From Sarcocystis neurona (taxonomy: Eukaryota > Apicomplexa > Conoidasida > Eucoccidiorida > Sarcocystidae): 64,000 bases of DNA. Positions 23,645-36,070 of this stretch are shown in pieces (within the stretch, counting starts at the first letter, position 1; each line of letters begins with the position of its first letter). Both the position numbers and the translations under genes were made by a program. The notes beneath the pieces were generated by a model. The model ran no database searches. It had not been told where the DNA came from and was given only the letters and a program-made list of their open reading frames with translations. The stretch covers positions 249,623 to 313,622 of the forward strand of contig KL647316.1 of assembly GCA_000727475.1 (NCBI GenBank), in the 5' to 3' direction.

Positions 23645-24238
23645 ATGAACAAGAGCCGGCACATTACTCTCCTCCTCGCCTCGTTCTCTGCTGCTCCTGT
23701 TGCTCTCTCGTTTGCTGCCGGTATACTGCAGCGGCTCCTGCTACTGCTGTTGTTTCTGGGGCTGCCGTTAATGTCTCGTTTCCTGCTGATAAACTGCCAC
23801 TCCTGCGGCTGCAGGTCTCTCTGGTGTTGCAGCGGCTATCTCTGGCGCTGCTGTTGCCGTCCGTGCTGCGGGTACCGTGCCACTACTACTGCTGCGGGTC
23901 CTTCTAGTACTGCTGCTGCCTGTGCTGCTGTTGCTGCTGCTGGGGTGTATCTTGTGTGCGCCTGTGCGGCTCAAGAGGATGGCGTGGAGGAAGACGGAAC
24001 GGAGACGGGGGAAGGCAGCACCAGTGCGGAGGAGGAGAACAGCAGCAGTCCGGAGGAGGACGGCAGCAGCAGTACGCAAGAGGAGAGCAGCGGCAGTGCG
24101 GACGAGGGGAGCAGCAGCAGTGCGGAGGAGAACATCAGTACCAGTGTGGATGGAGAAATCCTCCATGCAGAGGGGGGGGGCCGTACCTACTGCTGTTGTT
24201 ATGTATTACAAATACATACCACTACTCGCTGCTGCTGA
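23645..24238 (+). CDS. Small putative secreted or membrane protein with acidic Ser repeats
   Basis: A 197-codon ORF begins MNKSRHITLLLASFSAAP with a hydrophobic, signal-peptide-like start and a second Leu-rich hydrophobic segment at about residues 28-43. A Cys-rich stretch follows. Then five 8-residue repeats of the form S-x-E-E-E-x-S-S occupy about residues 127-166, followed by a Gly run and a Cys-rich end. Third-position GC is high along the frame. The last 33 bp overlap the 3' end of the convergent spliced gene on the other strand. No family is recognised. The reverse strand can also be read as LLRTAAA repeats, so the coding strand here is likely but not certain. Confidence 0.4.
   Translation: MNKSRHITLLLASFSAAPVALSFAAGILQRLLLLLLFLGLPLMSRFLLINCHSCGCRSLWCCSGYLWRCCCRPCCGYRATTTAAGPSSTAAACAAVAAAGVYLVCACAAQEDGVEEDGTETGEGSTSAEEENSSSPEEDGSSSTQEESSGSADEGSSSSAEENISTSVDGEILHAEGGGRTYCCCYVLQIHTTTRCC
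24023..24142 (+). repeat. 24-bp tandem repeat, five units
   Basis: Five degenerate 24-bp units start at AGTGCGGAGGAGGAGAACAG. They keep the triplet frame and encode Ser and acidic residues in the small ORF; a sixth, decayed unit follows. Confidence 0.8.
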
Positions 24239-27200
24239 CAGGCCTCCTGCTGCTCCTCCTCCTCCTCTTTCTCCCTTGCCACCAGCACCTGGTGCTGCCG
24301 TTGCTGCATGCCGGGCGACCGCTGCCGCTGCTGCAGCTCGCGTTGCTGGGACGCCCGCCTCACGTAGCGCCAGCTGCCGATATACGCGCCGCACTGCGTA
24401 GTTCACTGTGCGGAAGCTGTCCTGCAGCGTACTGTCATTCACGTCTGCGTCGGAAGAAAGAGAAAAGAGAGAACCAGAAGACAAAAGGAAAGGCAGGAAG
24501 GTTTATAAATAACGCACGAGTATCTGTCTCTCTATCTCGAGAAGAATGAATATCGTGGACGGACAGCCGAATTCACTGCAAAAACTATCCTGCAGACTGC
24601 TATCACTTTACCTTTGTGCTCGTGTCTGAACGAAACCACACACAAAAAATACTACTATAAATGCTACAATGAATCAACTGTATGCATTTACACATACATA
24701 TATATATACGCGTATCTACGAGTAATCTGTATATAAATATATATCTTTATAGTGACGTACATACACATTGCCACATGTATACACACATATACATATACAT
24801 ACATGGGCTTTCCCGCCGTACGTGCATACACATGTATACAAAACACGTGTACGTACGTCAGTTTCTAACTGCACGCACGTATAAGTATAGGCATATATAC
24901 AGGTAACAACTCCCTCCCTATCTACATATATACGTGTTACTACAGACGCGTGTGTACAGAGGGGCGTGCGTGCGTATGTGTCGCCCTCTTTACGTACATA
25001 TTTTGTGTGTGTGTGTGTGTGTGTCTCGCTGTCTCTGTCCTCCGTAGAATCGACGGCGCCTTTTTCCTTCTGACGCGCGCTTCTTCTGTCTCTTCTTCTC
25101 TCTACACACGTACGGACAGGTGAAAACACACGTGTGCCCCCTGTCCTTCTAGAATAGGCACACACACGTGCATGCACCTCTTTGATTGACAAAGGTGTTA
25201 AAAAGTGGAAAGGCCAAGGTGAGCCAGTGTTCACCAGAGTAGTCCGTATCGCCGGTCGAGCAAAGAAGCTTGCGCAGCTTTTCGTCTAGAGCGCGCTCCA
25301 CGGCAGCAAGTTTTCGCAGGTCCGCGTCGTACGAGTGGATTTCCTGCTCCACACGCGTCTGCGTGCAGCAGAACAGCAGCAACGAAAATTCACAGCCATC
25401 ACCAACAGGACCAGCCCCAACAGCAACACCAGCCGCAAGAGCCACAAAGGAGCAGCAGGCGCCACGACAGCAGCAGCCAGAGCACTTTCAAGAGCAGCGA
25501 CAGCAGCCGCAAGAGCAGCAGAGGGACCGCAGACGCTGCGCAGCGACCCCAACAGCAGCTGCAACAGCAATAGAGAGACAGACGCAACGGTAGCAACTGT
25601 AGCAGCAGCAACAACGGCGGCAGCAAGAGCAAAGGTACCTCCGTACCGGCAGCGCCAACGTCAACCAAGACAGCAACAGCAACGGGAAGACCAAGAGGAA
25701 CAGCAGGGGCGGGAGCAGCACCAACGGCAGCAGCAGCAACCGCAGCAACAGAAGAAGCAGCAGCAACCGCAGCAACAGAAGAAGCAGCAGCAACAGCAAC
25801 ATCCACATCAGACTACGCAGGACCAGTGACAGCTCTGAGAGCAGCAGCGCAGGCGGCAGACGAAGTGCAGCAGCAGCGCCCCCAGTAGCAGAGAACGTGG
25901 TAGCAGACGAACTGCAGCGCCAGAGTCCACGCAGCAGCAGGAACGTTTATAGCGGCAGCAGGTAGGCATACGTATGCACCCCCCTTCTCGAGAAGTTGGC
26001 TGCTGTCAGGAAGTCTATCAGTGGACGTAGGAAGACAAAAAAAGCAAAGCGTTTGGCGTCTCACAAGTGAGTAACACTTTTAGCTTACCGTACACACGCA
26101 CGCATCTGCACTCACACATTTACATATATATATATATATGTATTCGTTTGTCTGAAGTACTAACATGCACATGTACATAAGTGGAGGAATAGAAAGAGTT
26201 CTTCTTTTGACTTGGATATCCACATGTAGGCGCATCGGGATCAAATATATAGAGTCTGTGCAGTGTACTCTGTCCACTGTACTGACACCCAGATGTACAC
26301 ATGCATCGGTATATGTATACTTGATCTGCGTGTTCTCGTTCGCTGCGTAAAGTAGTAATCTCGTCTTTGCTTCGGCCCGTTTACTCTGCGTGTCGTCCTT
26401 TTGGGTCTCTGCGTATGTGCTGGCCACCAACAAACACACACAGACGAACACGTCTATGCAAAGACGCGCGTCCATCTACCTGGATACGTTTATATTCTTT
26501 GCGAAGAGCCTCGTGCATTTGCTGAGAGAGACGAAGGTCCTTCCGAATTTCTTTGAAGTCCGTCTCAATTTCTTCGCTGACGAGAACACACTCGTCGACC
26601 GCCACGCGCGTCTCTGGCTCCTCCGGCACCTCGAACTGCAAGCAAATCACCGCAGCATTGCATGTATGCGTGCAGCCACGGACAGACACGCGTCCATACA
26701 TATATATATATATATATATATCACCAGGACGACTGCACGGATACGCAGACACATACACCCACGTACGTCCATATATATGTATCTCTATGTACGCATGTAG
26801 ATGTGTGAGGAAGTACGGAAAAATATGTGTATTCATGTACGTCCATTTACGTATATACATATATATATTTATTTGTATACACATATGCGTATATGCGTAC
26901 ATATGTACACATAATCGGGGAGACATATGTATATATATATGTACCTGTGCGTACATGCGTACACACGATTATACATGTACGTAGGGAGATATAAACATGT
27001 ATATATTTCCATATATACAGATCCCTATATGCGTACACACGGGAGCCCCTCTCGCTCTCTTTCTCTCTCTATATGTATGTATACAAACATATATATTTAT
27101 ACATGTATATGGGAAGAGAAGCGGAACAGCAAGCGGAAAAACGAGCGACCTCCCCTTCCAACAGAGCAAGGCGCCTGACACAGGAAGCAGCCCTGGCGGG

Positions 27201-28912
27201 ACGAATGTGGGTCAACAAATGACGAGAAGATCATTCACAGAGGCATGCACTGGAAAATGGAGAGCGACAGACACGAGAGAAACGGGAAGTGCGTCATGTC
27301 GAGGGAAACAAATACGCATGCACCAAGACAGTCGCAGGGGGTTCGAGGCGTACATGCGACAGCCAGCAGGGTAGCACCCACGTCGACCTCTGCAGATATC
27401 TGCTGCGGCCAACGTTGCGGAGACACACAAATACAGGGGAAGATATGTAGACTTTTGCATATGAGGATGTTGGCTTCTCTGTTCAGAGTTACACGGGCCG
27501 TTTCGGAACAGGCGCGTATACATATATATATATATATATAGACATACATACATGTACGTATATGTGTATATAGAGGCATATATATATATATATATATTTT
27601 CATACATGTACGTATATGTGTATATAGAGGCATACATATATATATATATATTAGTACACGTACGTATATGTGTATACAGAGGTACATATATATAGATAAG
27701 TCTACGCGCATGGTGTATATATATATATGTACGTACGTGTAGGTGTACAAGATGCCGAAAATATACAAATACAGACACACACATAAATACATATACATAA
27801 ATAAATCTCTGTAGGATGAGTACCTTCAATAACATCGACGTCTCTACTTCTGTACACCGATACATATCTCTCTCTCGCTATACATATATATATATATATA
27901 CTAGAAAGGTACACAGGTACTCTTACATATATATATATATATATACATACGTATGTATGTATACACATGTGTGTGTTGCGCGTGAAGGGTCGTATGTGTG
28001 TACGTACAGATATACGGGTTAGCCCGGGCATGCATCCGTCTCTCTATATTTTAAAAAGACACGTCGCTCTCGTTGAAGCCCTCCAGATAAACGGAAGATG
28101 CATGCGCCACACCCGCGTCCCTTCTGGTGCGTGTGTTCTTCCCTTTTCTCTTCTTCTCTTTCGCCCTCTCGAAGCGCATGCAGATTTCACACTTTTATTT
28201 GTACAGTCGACTGTGGAGGAGGTACCTACGTATATACACTTGTATACGCCTATGTATATATATGCGAGTATTTCCATATATATAAATACATCAACGTATA
28301 TGTGTATATACATATATACCATAACGTGTGTAGAGCGCTGCACCTTCCCAGGCGACGTAGAACATACTTATATACGTGAATATACACACATACACACGCA
28401 TACACATATACATAGATATACGCGTATCAATGTGTACACGTTAACATATATGCATCAACAGGTATTTAGAGGGTTGCACCTTCCCAGAGAGAGTAGAACT
28501 CATATTTGTATACGTAGTAGGGGGAGACAAGAATGTTTGACTGGACGGCATATCTGCACGGGACGCGGGAAAGGCTCTGTTTCGCGTGAAATGTACCGAA
28601 GTGCGGGGGTCCGGAAGGCAGTCGGAAGAAAACGGCAGCAGCTGCCGAGGCGGCTCCTCCGGCGAGACGTTCACAGCAATGCCTGTCTCTCTCTGCGTCT
28701 GCACAGACGTCAGCTTGTAGAGAGCTGCACGTCAGCAATATCACACCGAGCGCCACACACGTGCACTCCCCCCTTCTGCATGCAAGGGAGGGGAGAGGTA
28801 AGCGCGATCCACGTGCGTTGTACGCTGCTTCCAGGACACATACGCTTACGCCTCCACAATTTTTTAATACGCATACACATACACATCCATCTAGTCCCAA
28901 CGCATGCACATG

Positions 28913-28945
<33 letters not shown>

Positions 28946-31900
28946 GCACACTATGTATGTATGCATATATACACGTATATACAGATATGTTCACACAGAT
29001 ACACCCCCACAGATGTGTATGTATATGCGTAGATATCTATATATAAATGTATCAGTGCACAAGCACGTGTACGCGTAGATACACGTCACTCTCTCTATCT
29101 TTCTTAGATACATATATATACGTATAGGTGTGTATACATAGGTATGTACGGAGCTGCGCATGTGTACCGGTAGACACACGCTGTGAAGTACACGTGTGTG
29201 TAGATTTGTATTTATGGAGGAGCAGGAGTGCGCACGGGCGCACCAGGCAGAAGATTTACCAATAAATGTAGACACATCCTTCGTAACTGGGAGACGGGCA
29301 TGCATTACCTGCTACATTTTGTCTTCACCCAGCGTTGAAGCAACCTCTAACACAGGTATTTGTCTACATGCTTCTATCAGCTTGCAACTGCATACAAATA
29401 TTTACCTATATACATATATACATGCACATACATATGCACAAATATACATATATATATTATATGGGTACATACAACTATACTTGCACCTGTATATATACAT
29501 ACGCTTTTATGTGTATGTGTACATACAGATATATCCATACCTATATATATATATATATACATATGCATATATATACACGTATGTATACATATATACATAG
29601 AAGTACGTAGATATATACGTATATCTATGTCTATTAATGCATGCATCTCTGTGTATCTATCTACGCGCGCATACACACACACACACAGGAGGACACGTTG
29701 ACGCCTTCCTGCGTGGCGACTGTAGAGTACGTCTCCCTCTACAGAGACATATAATCTGCATGTGTACACGCGCATGCACCGAAGAAGAAAATGTAAGAGA
29801 CACTGAGAGAGAGAGAGGAGGGCCTCTTTCTAACCAGCTTCGAGTTCCTGAGCAAGTTCTTCGAGCTCTTCTGTGGTGCAACTCGACAGATCCTCCGCCT
29901 ACGCACGCACACATACACACACGCACACGCGCATTAAAAAAGAAAGGAAGGGAAGAAAAGACTGCGAATCTTCGTCAGCGTTTCTGCAGATATTAACTGC
30001 TGTGCCCGGGTGCCGACGAAGTGCTTCCACACGCACACACACACAAGCCTTACCTGTCCACAGATATCCACACGCAGACACAGGGCCAGACGCTCCCCCT
30101 TCATCCTCGTAGACAAATCTACGTATACACGTGGATAAGTATGTACGTTATGTAGCTATATAAAGCTGTAGATACATGTATTCACGTATGTATACAAACA
30201 CACATATTTAAACCTACGTGCATATACATACATACATACATACGTATGCACAAGTGTATACATTCACGTATACAAATATGTACATTTACACATATATATT
30301 ACTGCATATATAATGCTTTTATGTACACATCTATGTGTACAGAATGTAGACGTACACATATACATATATATATGTCAATCACACTTGTATATACATATCT
30401 GTGTGTACAGAATATATGTATGTACACAGGTATATACCTCTGTGTTTGTATACACAGCCACCAGACGACGTGCAGGCCCACCAGCCAGAAGACGGACACC
30501 GAAACTGCCACCACGTGTTTATTTGTCTGCAGAGGTAATTTCGCGAGGCTGCAGCCGCCTCCTCCTGAAAAACTTCTCTCTCGCTCTCTCGTCTTGCAGC
30601 GATATCCGCCTAACAGCTCTCTGTCTTTCTTTATCTAAACGTCTGTATATCTCTGTGTACACCGACGAATCTCTCTATCTGCATATCGATACAAATACAT
30701 ATATATATATATATATACGTGTATATGTATCTGTATCTCACTTTATATGGATCTGCGTACCTCTCTCTACATCACTCGATTCACCTTCATATCAGCATAT
30801 CTCCCTATTCTTCTATAGCTGTACCTCTGTGTCTTCCTACGTCTACGTGTCTCTGTCTCTCTCTCTATATATATATGTATGTATATATCTCTATAGTCAT
30901 GTATCTCCGCAGACGTACGTTTATGTGTATACGTCCCATGAGCTCGAAAACCAGGAATACACCTATCGCACGGTTTTATTTATCCGTATGTACATATATG
31001 TGCGCGTATATACATGTATACGTCGACGTCGAATACATATTTATACATATATCTCTCTCTCTCCATATAAATGTATGTGGATATACACACATATCCATGT
31101 ATGTGGTCTGTACGTCCAGCCAGTCTCTGCGAGGAGGGGCTCTTTTCTACACGTGGGAGACAGACCACCTCCCCAGCAGCTCGCCCATCTCTCTGCAGAG
31201 ACGCATGTGCGTCTTCCCACACCATTTCAACCATCGCGTCCAGAGAGGAGAATTTTGAAAGACCAACAGAAGCATCGCCACCTTCTTCATAGCGAGAGCA
31301 CCTACTCGTCTCAAGCCTCGTGTATACGGAGGAAATATGAGAAAGGCAGAAAAAGATGCGTCCTTTTCATCCACCGGTGGATATATCAGCAGAACAGTGG
31401 ATGACGCGTCCTTCTCATCAGTAGACAGGGCGACGAGACAAACAGAGAAAAAGGCGTCCTTTCCATCAACAGCTGTCTAGCAAAGAGTCACAGGAGGAGT
31501 CGGAAGGCCAGAGAGATACACACAGACACCAAGTGGATCCTTCGCACAAATATGGAGCCCGAGGAAAACAATATTGCGACTTTCTCCCTGTGTCCTCCTC
31601 TCTCGTCCTCTCTCACTTCGTCTCAAAACGCGTGCAGTCTGTGTTGTTCAAACGCATGCAGTCCGTGTTGTTCAAATGCATGCAGTCTGTGTTGTTCAAA
31701 CGCATGCAGTCCGTGTTGTTCAAACGCATGCAGTCTGTGTTGTTCAAACGCATGCAGTCTGTGTTGTTCAAATGCATGCAGGCTGTGTTGTTCAAATGCA
31801 TGCAGTCTGTGTTGTGCTTCTTTATTCTCTTTGGGGCCGGACGGGGGCTGCTGCTCCTTTGTAGGAACATTCGGTCCTCTCTGTACTCATGATGTGGTCG

Positions 31901-34619
31901 TCTGCGTCTCTATAACTTGACTTCTCTTTTGCTTTCTTATTCGTCTACACCCGTCTGTTCACGACGGCCGAGAACCGACGCCTCGCTCTCTCCTCGCACC
32001 GTCCTCTCCTTGCAGGCGGGTCTACAGCACGCCTATCAGACAGTCGTCTACAGACACGGTGGTTCTACTCGTGTATATATATGACATATATGTGCACACC
32101 CATACATATGGATACACTATATATGTGCACATGTACGTATACATGTCTATGCATATACACATATACATATGCACACATGTATATATATACACTTCTATAC
32201 ACATAAATACGCATGTCTATACAAACATATATACATGCATGTATATATATATAGTCGTAGATGCACATACACATAGATACTCATGGATACACATATATAC
32301 ATATACACACATGTACTTACGTACACTCACGCCAATGTGTCCGCGTGTCGAGCAGAGACGACTATACGGAGTGGCACAGACAAGGGTCCTGCAGCGCAGC
32401 CGCAAGCAGCGAAGCACGAGAAGACGAAGGAAAGACCCGTGAAGAAAGGAGGAGGGGCCTGCAGGGGGGAAGCGCGAAGAAAAAGAGCATTTTCAGGGCC
32501 AGAAATAAAAAGAAGACTGACAGGGATCCCCCACCGAAAAACGTGTGCAGGCGCACAAAATAGCATCACGCAGAAGTCTCGTCCTTGTCGCGCCGCACAT
32601 GCAGCCCCGGACAGTCCCGGAGGAACGAAAAAGAAAATAGTGAAGAAATTCCAGCAGCAGCAGGCATTGATGGAAGGGACGCCCACCGTCACAATTCTCA
32701 GGCGTTTCTCGACCTCGCAGAGCTGCGTTGTCCTGCGGCTGTAGCACACCGCGCAGTCGGCCAGTGCTGTCTCCAAGGCGGTGCGCACGGCTGCGGCCTA
32801 TTATGTAAGAACAGAGACGGAGACGGAGCAGACGCCACCACCGTCTGACACGGTTGCTGCTGCATTACCAGTCCACTGCAGCAGCGAAGACGCATCACAC
32901 CTGTTCGCCTCCGGGCAGCAGGACGCACCGACAAGAAACGTCTTCGCCGCAGACGCGCGGGGAGGCGAGACAGCAGCCGCAGCAGTGGAAAGCAGCAAAA
33001 GAAGACGAAGGAATGTCGTGTACCTCGGGAGACACCGACGACATGGCGTCTCTTTCAAGCAGCAGGAAAGCATTAGCACTTCCCACCCAAGCAGGCGAGC
33101 AACGCATATATATACTTAGAACATCTCTGTGCGGCCTCACGGTGGAACGGGCGGCCGGCAGATACGAAGACAGAAGGGGCGACACAGACGTCTGCAGAAA
33201 TACAAATGTACGTAAAAAGGGGCACCGCGGAGATGTGTGCCTCTATCTGAATTTGTATATGCAGATGTGTGTATAGATGAGTATATGGATATGCGCACAT
33301 GTATGGACATGTGTCCGTGTAGCTACGTATATGTAATGTATGTCTTTATATGTATGTACACATGCATGTGTGTGTGTATATATATCACTATGTACGGATA
33401 TGTGTAGCCATGCACGTACATGTATGGATATGTATGGATGTGTCTGTATATGTATTTATATATACATGTGTATGTATATATATATATGTATATTAATATA
33501 CGTATGGCCACACGGGCATGCACATGGAGATGTTCAGAAGTGTGTATACTTGTATATGTAGGGCAATATACGTCTATGCATGAGGATGCATGTATGTAAA
33601 AATATGTATGAAGATGACTGTATGTGTCTGTTTGTGCGTCTGTGTATGTATATATATTTGTGTATGTGTGTGTACGTATATATCTATCTATCTATCGATA
33701 TATATATATATATATGTATCAATACGTATCTACATGTATCTACAGGTTTATATAGGTGTGTGTAGATGTATACATACGTAGACGCACACCTGCGTATGAG
33801 TTTAGACGTCTCCGCATAGAGGGAGGTGCATACGGTGGACTGCAGGTTGCTGTTTGTCTGTCTAGAAAAACTTCTATACATGCCGTGGGCATGGACGTGT
33901 ACAGGTGTTTGTATAGGTGTGATAATCATTGAACTTTTATGTATGCTTGTATGTATTCTTGTATATATATATATATATATATCTACAAATTTGTGTATAT
34001 GTATGTACTCATATTTTTATTGAGACTTGCATGTATACACACGCGTGTGTCCGCTCAAAGTAGATCCACATCCATATATATATATATATATATGCGTGCA
34101 ATATATATTTTATATATATACGCATGCAATAATTATATATATAGATATATTTATGTATGTGGATATGTATATTAATTTATATAGTCCCCTCCATATTACA
34201 TACATATTTGCATGTCGCCCTCAGATGCATTTACTACGCAGGGGCTGGTACGCAAGAATACACCACATTGTCACACCTACATACTTTCGCATATATATAT
34301 ATATATATATATATATGTAGACACATTTATAGACGTATATGTATACTTGTCTCTTTGTGTGTGGACAGCTGAAAATTTTGATGTGGACAAAAAATAGATA
34401 AGGAGGTATGACTCGATACAGACACGCGCGAAAGTACAGCAAGAAGAAGTGGAGGAGGAAAGCAAGGATAGTAAGGTAGAGAGAGAGGCACAGAGTGGGA
34501 CTGACAGTTTTGTAGGAGTCGTAGTACGTCTGCACTTCTGCCGTTTGCTGCTCGACCTGCTTCAGCAGCACTTTCAACTTCGCGTCTACCTTCGCCAGGT
34601 GCTCCAGCGTCCCCAACAT
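24206..34619 (-). CDS. Multi-exon coiled-coil protein, function unknown (reconstructed)
   Basis: Reconstructed exons, 5' to 3' on the minus strand: 34506-34619, 32687-32797, about 31100-31300, 30054-30118, 29835-29898, 28480-28698, possibly 28113-28225, 26480-26635, 25235-25358 and 24206-24444. Best supported are 34506-34619 (starts MLGTLEHLAKVDAKLKVLLK), 26480-26635 (ends MHEALRKEYKRIQ), 25235-25358 (starts TRVEQEIHSYDADLRKLAAV) and 24206-24444 (starts DVNDSTLQDSFRTVNYAVRR). The last three join in phase, with GT/AG borders and very high GC at third positions. The product is mostly charged helix and ends in an Ala/Gly-rich tail. An AG lies just before the first ATG, so upstream exons may exist. 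The frame of 28480-28698 and the use of 28113-28225 are uncertain. A structural or scaffold role is only a guess; no family is recognised. Confidence 0.6.
25366..25950 (-). repeat. CTG (sense) triplet tract in an intron of the coiled-coil gene
   Basis: The plus strand shows CAG/CAA/GCA arrays, so the minus-strand transcript carries CTG-type triplets. The tract reaches the acceptor of the exon at 25235-25358. Plus-strand ORFs of Gln and Ala across it are unlikely to be genes because the flanking minus exons are well supported. Confidence 0.7.
27543..27695. repeat. Three tandem copies of a 50-58-bp TATGTG-type unit
   Basis: Three copies share TACGTATATGTGTATATAG followed by AGGCATA and a (TA)n tail. 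They differ by length of (TA)n and a few substitutions. They sit in an intron of the minus-strand gene. Confidence 0.8.
28330..28515 (-). repeat. Duplicated 5' splice-site segment
   Basis: About 45 bp around the donor of the exon ending at 28480 (sense TTCTACTCTCTCTGGGAAG then GTGCA) recurs downstream near 28335-28378 as TTCTACGTCGCCTGGGAAG then GTGCA, with matching flanks. This may be a relic of an exon-end duplication. Confidence 0.6.
31634..31816. repeat. 24-bp tandem repeat, seven units plus a partial, each with GCATGC
   Basis: Units of GCAGTCTGTGTTGTTCAAAC followed by GCAT run head to tail with only C/T and G/T changes. Each unit junction makes GCATGC. All six frames stay open across it, which explains the short ORFs here. 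It lies in an intron of the minus-strand gene. Confidence 0.95.
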
Positions 34620-34625
34620 ACTGCA

Positions 34626-34990
34626 ACGTGGACAGCAGCACCAGCAACAGCAATGACAGCAACAGCAGTAGCAGCAGAGACACGAGCAGCAGCAGCAGCA
34701 GCGGCAGCAGCAGCAGCAGCGGCAACAGCAGCGGCAACAGCAGCAGCAGCAGTAGCAACAGCAGCAGCAGCAGCAGTAGCAACAGCAGCAGTAGCAACAG
34801 CAGGAGCAGCAGCAACAGCAGCAGTAGCAACAGCAGGAGCAGCAGCAACAGCAGCAGTAGCAACAGCAGGAGCAGAAGGCAACACGTGACACAGCAACAG
34901 CCGCAGTTCTCAGCAGCAGCACTGTCAACCCTCGGAAGTAGCAGCAGCAGCGATGCAGCAGTGGTCACAGTACTCCGCAGCAGCAGCAGC
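34626..34990 (-). repeat. CTG (sense) triplet array next to a coiled-coil exon
   Basis: Nearly 370 bp of interrupted CAG/CAA on the plus strand (CTG/TTG on the minus sense strand) ends just before the sense ACGTTGCAG that precedes the exon at 34506-34619. It could be the end of an upstream intron or a 5' UTR. In the frame of that exon it would code about 80 residues of nearly pure Cys, so translation is unlikely. Confidence 0.75.
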
Positions 34991-35239
34991 AATCACAACA
35001 CTTCCCAGCAGCTGCGCTCATGCCGCAGCAGCAGCGAGCCAATTGTTGCACCAGCCCAGGGTGCACGGCAGCACAACAACTACAGGGGCAAACACCCCTC
35101 GCAGCAGAGTCGCAGCACTGACGCTTCTACGTGTCTCTGTAAACGTTTGTACGCTCACGCCACACGAAGCGCATAAGCCACAGCCGCTCAAGGCTCACCA
35201 GCAGGGCGATGCGATACGAACTTCCTCTATCGCCCACAC

Positions 35240-35410
35240 AAGTCGCCACCCAACTACATATATATATATATACATGTCGTCACCCTTTTACAGGCATACG
35301 TCGCGGCCCAACGTGTACTTACATACACATATGACGCCACCCGGTTATACGTATATACATACATATATATCACCACCCAAATATACGTGTGTCGCCACCT
35401 AGTCATATAT
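35240..35410. repeat. Irregular repeat of GTCGCCACCCAA-type word
   Basis: Six degenerate copies of GTCGCCACCC with following AT-rich spacers of 24-37 bp start near 35241, 35277, 35301, 35333, 35370 and 35392. No coding signal was seen. Confidence 0.65.
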
Positions 35411-36070
35411 ATATATATATATACATGTAGGTATACATGTGAATATAGGTGCATATTAGGTATGTACTTACTGACACAAGTTCTCTAAATGCACAGATGG
35501 CTGGACACCCGCATACTACCAGCATCACAGTACCCATGTTCCTTAATCAATTAATATATATATATACACACATATTTGTGTGTACGTCTGCGTGTGTATA
35601 CACACATATACCGATTTGTGTGTATATACAAGCAGTTAGACCTGCAGGCGTATTTTTGTGGACCCAAGCAAATGCAAGCAATCCTTCACGACGCGAAAGG
35701 ACACATTCTTCTGCCTGCACCGCCAACTCAACGTATAAGAAAGCAGGAAAGGAACAGGGAGACGCGTGACGAACAAACTAGATATCTAGTTCTTCAAAAA
35801 CCAGCGCACATACATCCCCGCGTATGCGTCTGTTTTACATTCCTTCGTTGCATGGACACGAGTGAATCGATATCTACCTACACCAGTACCTATACATACA
35901 TAGATATATATATATGTATATTTATGCATACACAGAGTTATAGTAAGTTCATACAACAGGCACACAAACGTGCATCAGATATGCATTTAAGTGGGTGTGT
36001 CTCCCTGTCTCTGTGTCTGTATATCACTGCCTGCGTTGTTTTCTCTTTTATTCCTTCTCTCTCTCTTCAG

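Noticed and set aside
25335..25829. Gln/Ala-rich plus-strand ORF
   Set aside because: It is the antisense reading of an intronic CTG tract between two well-supported minus exons.
31634..31816. CRISPR-like array
   Set aside because: Units are directly tandem with no unique spacers, and the DNA is eukaryotic.
32283..32744. 153-codon plus-strand ORF, Lys/Arg-rich at the end
   Set aside because: It overlaps a minus-strand exon with better splice sites and codon bias; kept only as an alternative.
34221..34928. Minus ORF with about 80 nearly consecutive Cys residues
   Set aside because: It is the reading of a CTG/TGC triplet tract upstream of a real exon; the tract is more likely intron or 5' UTR.
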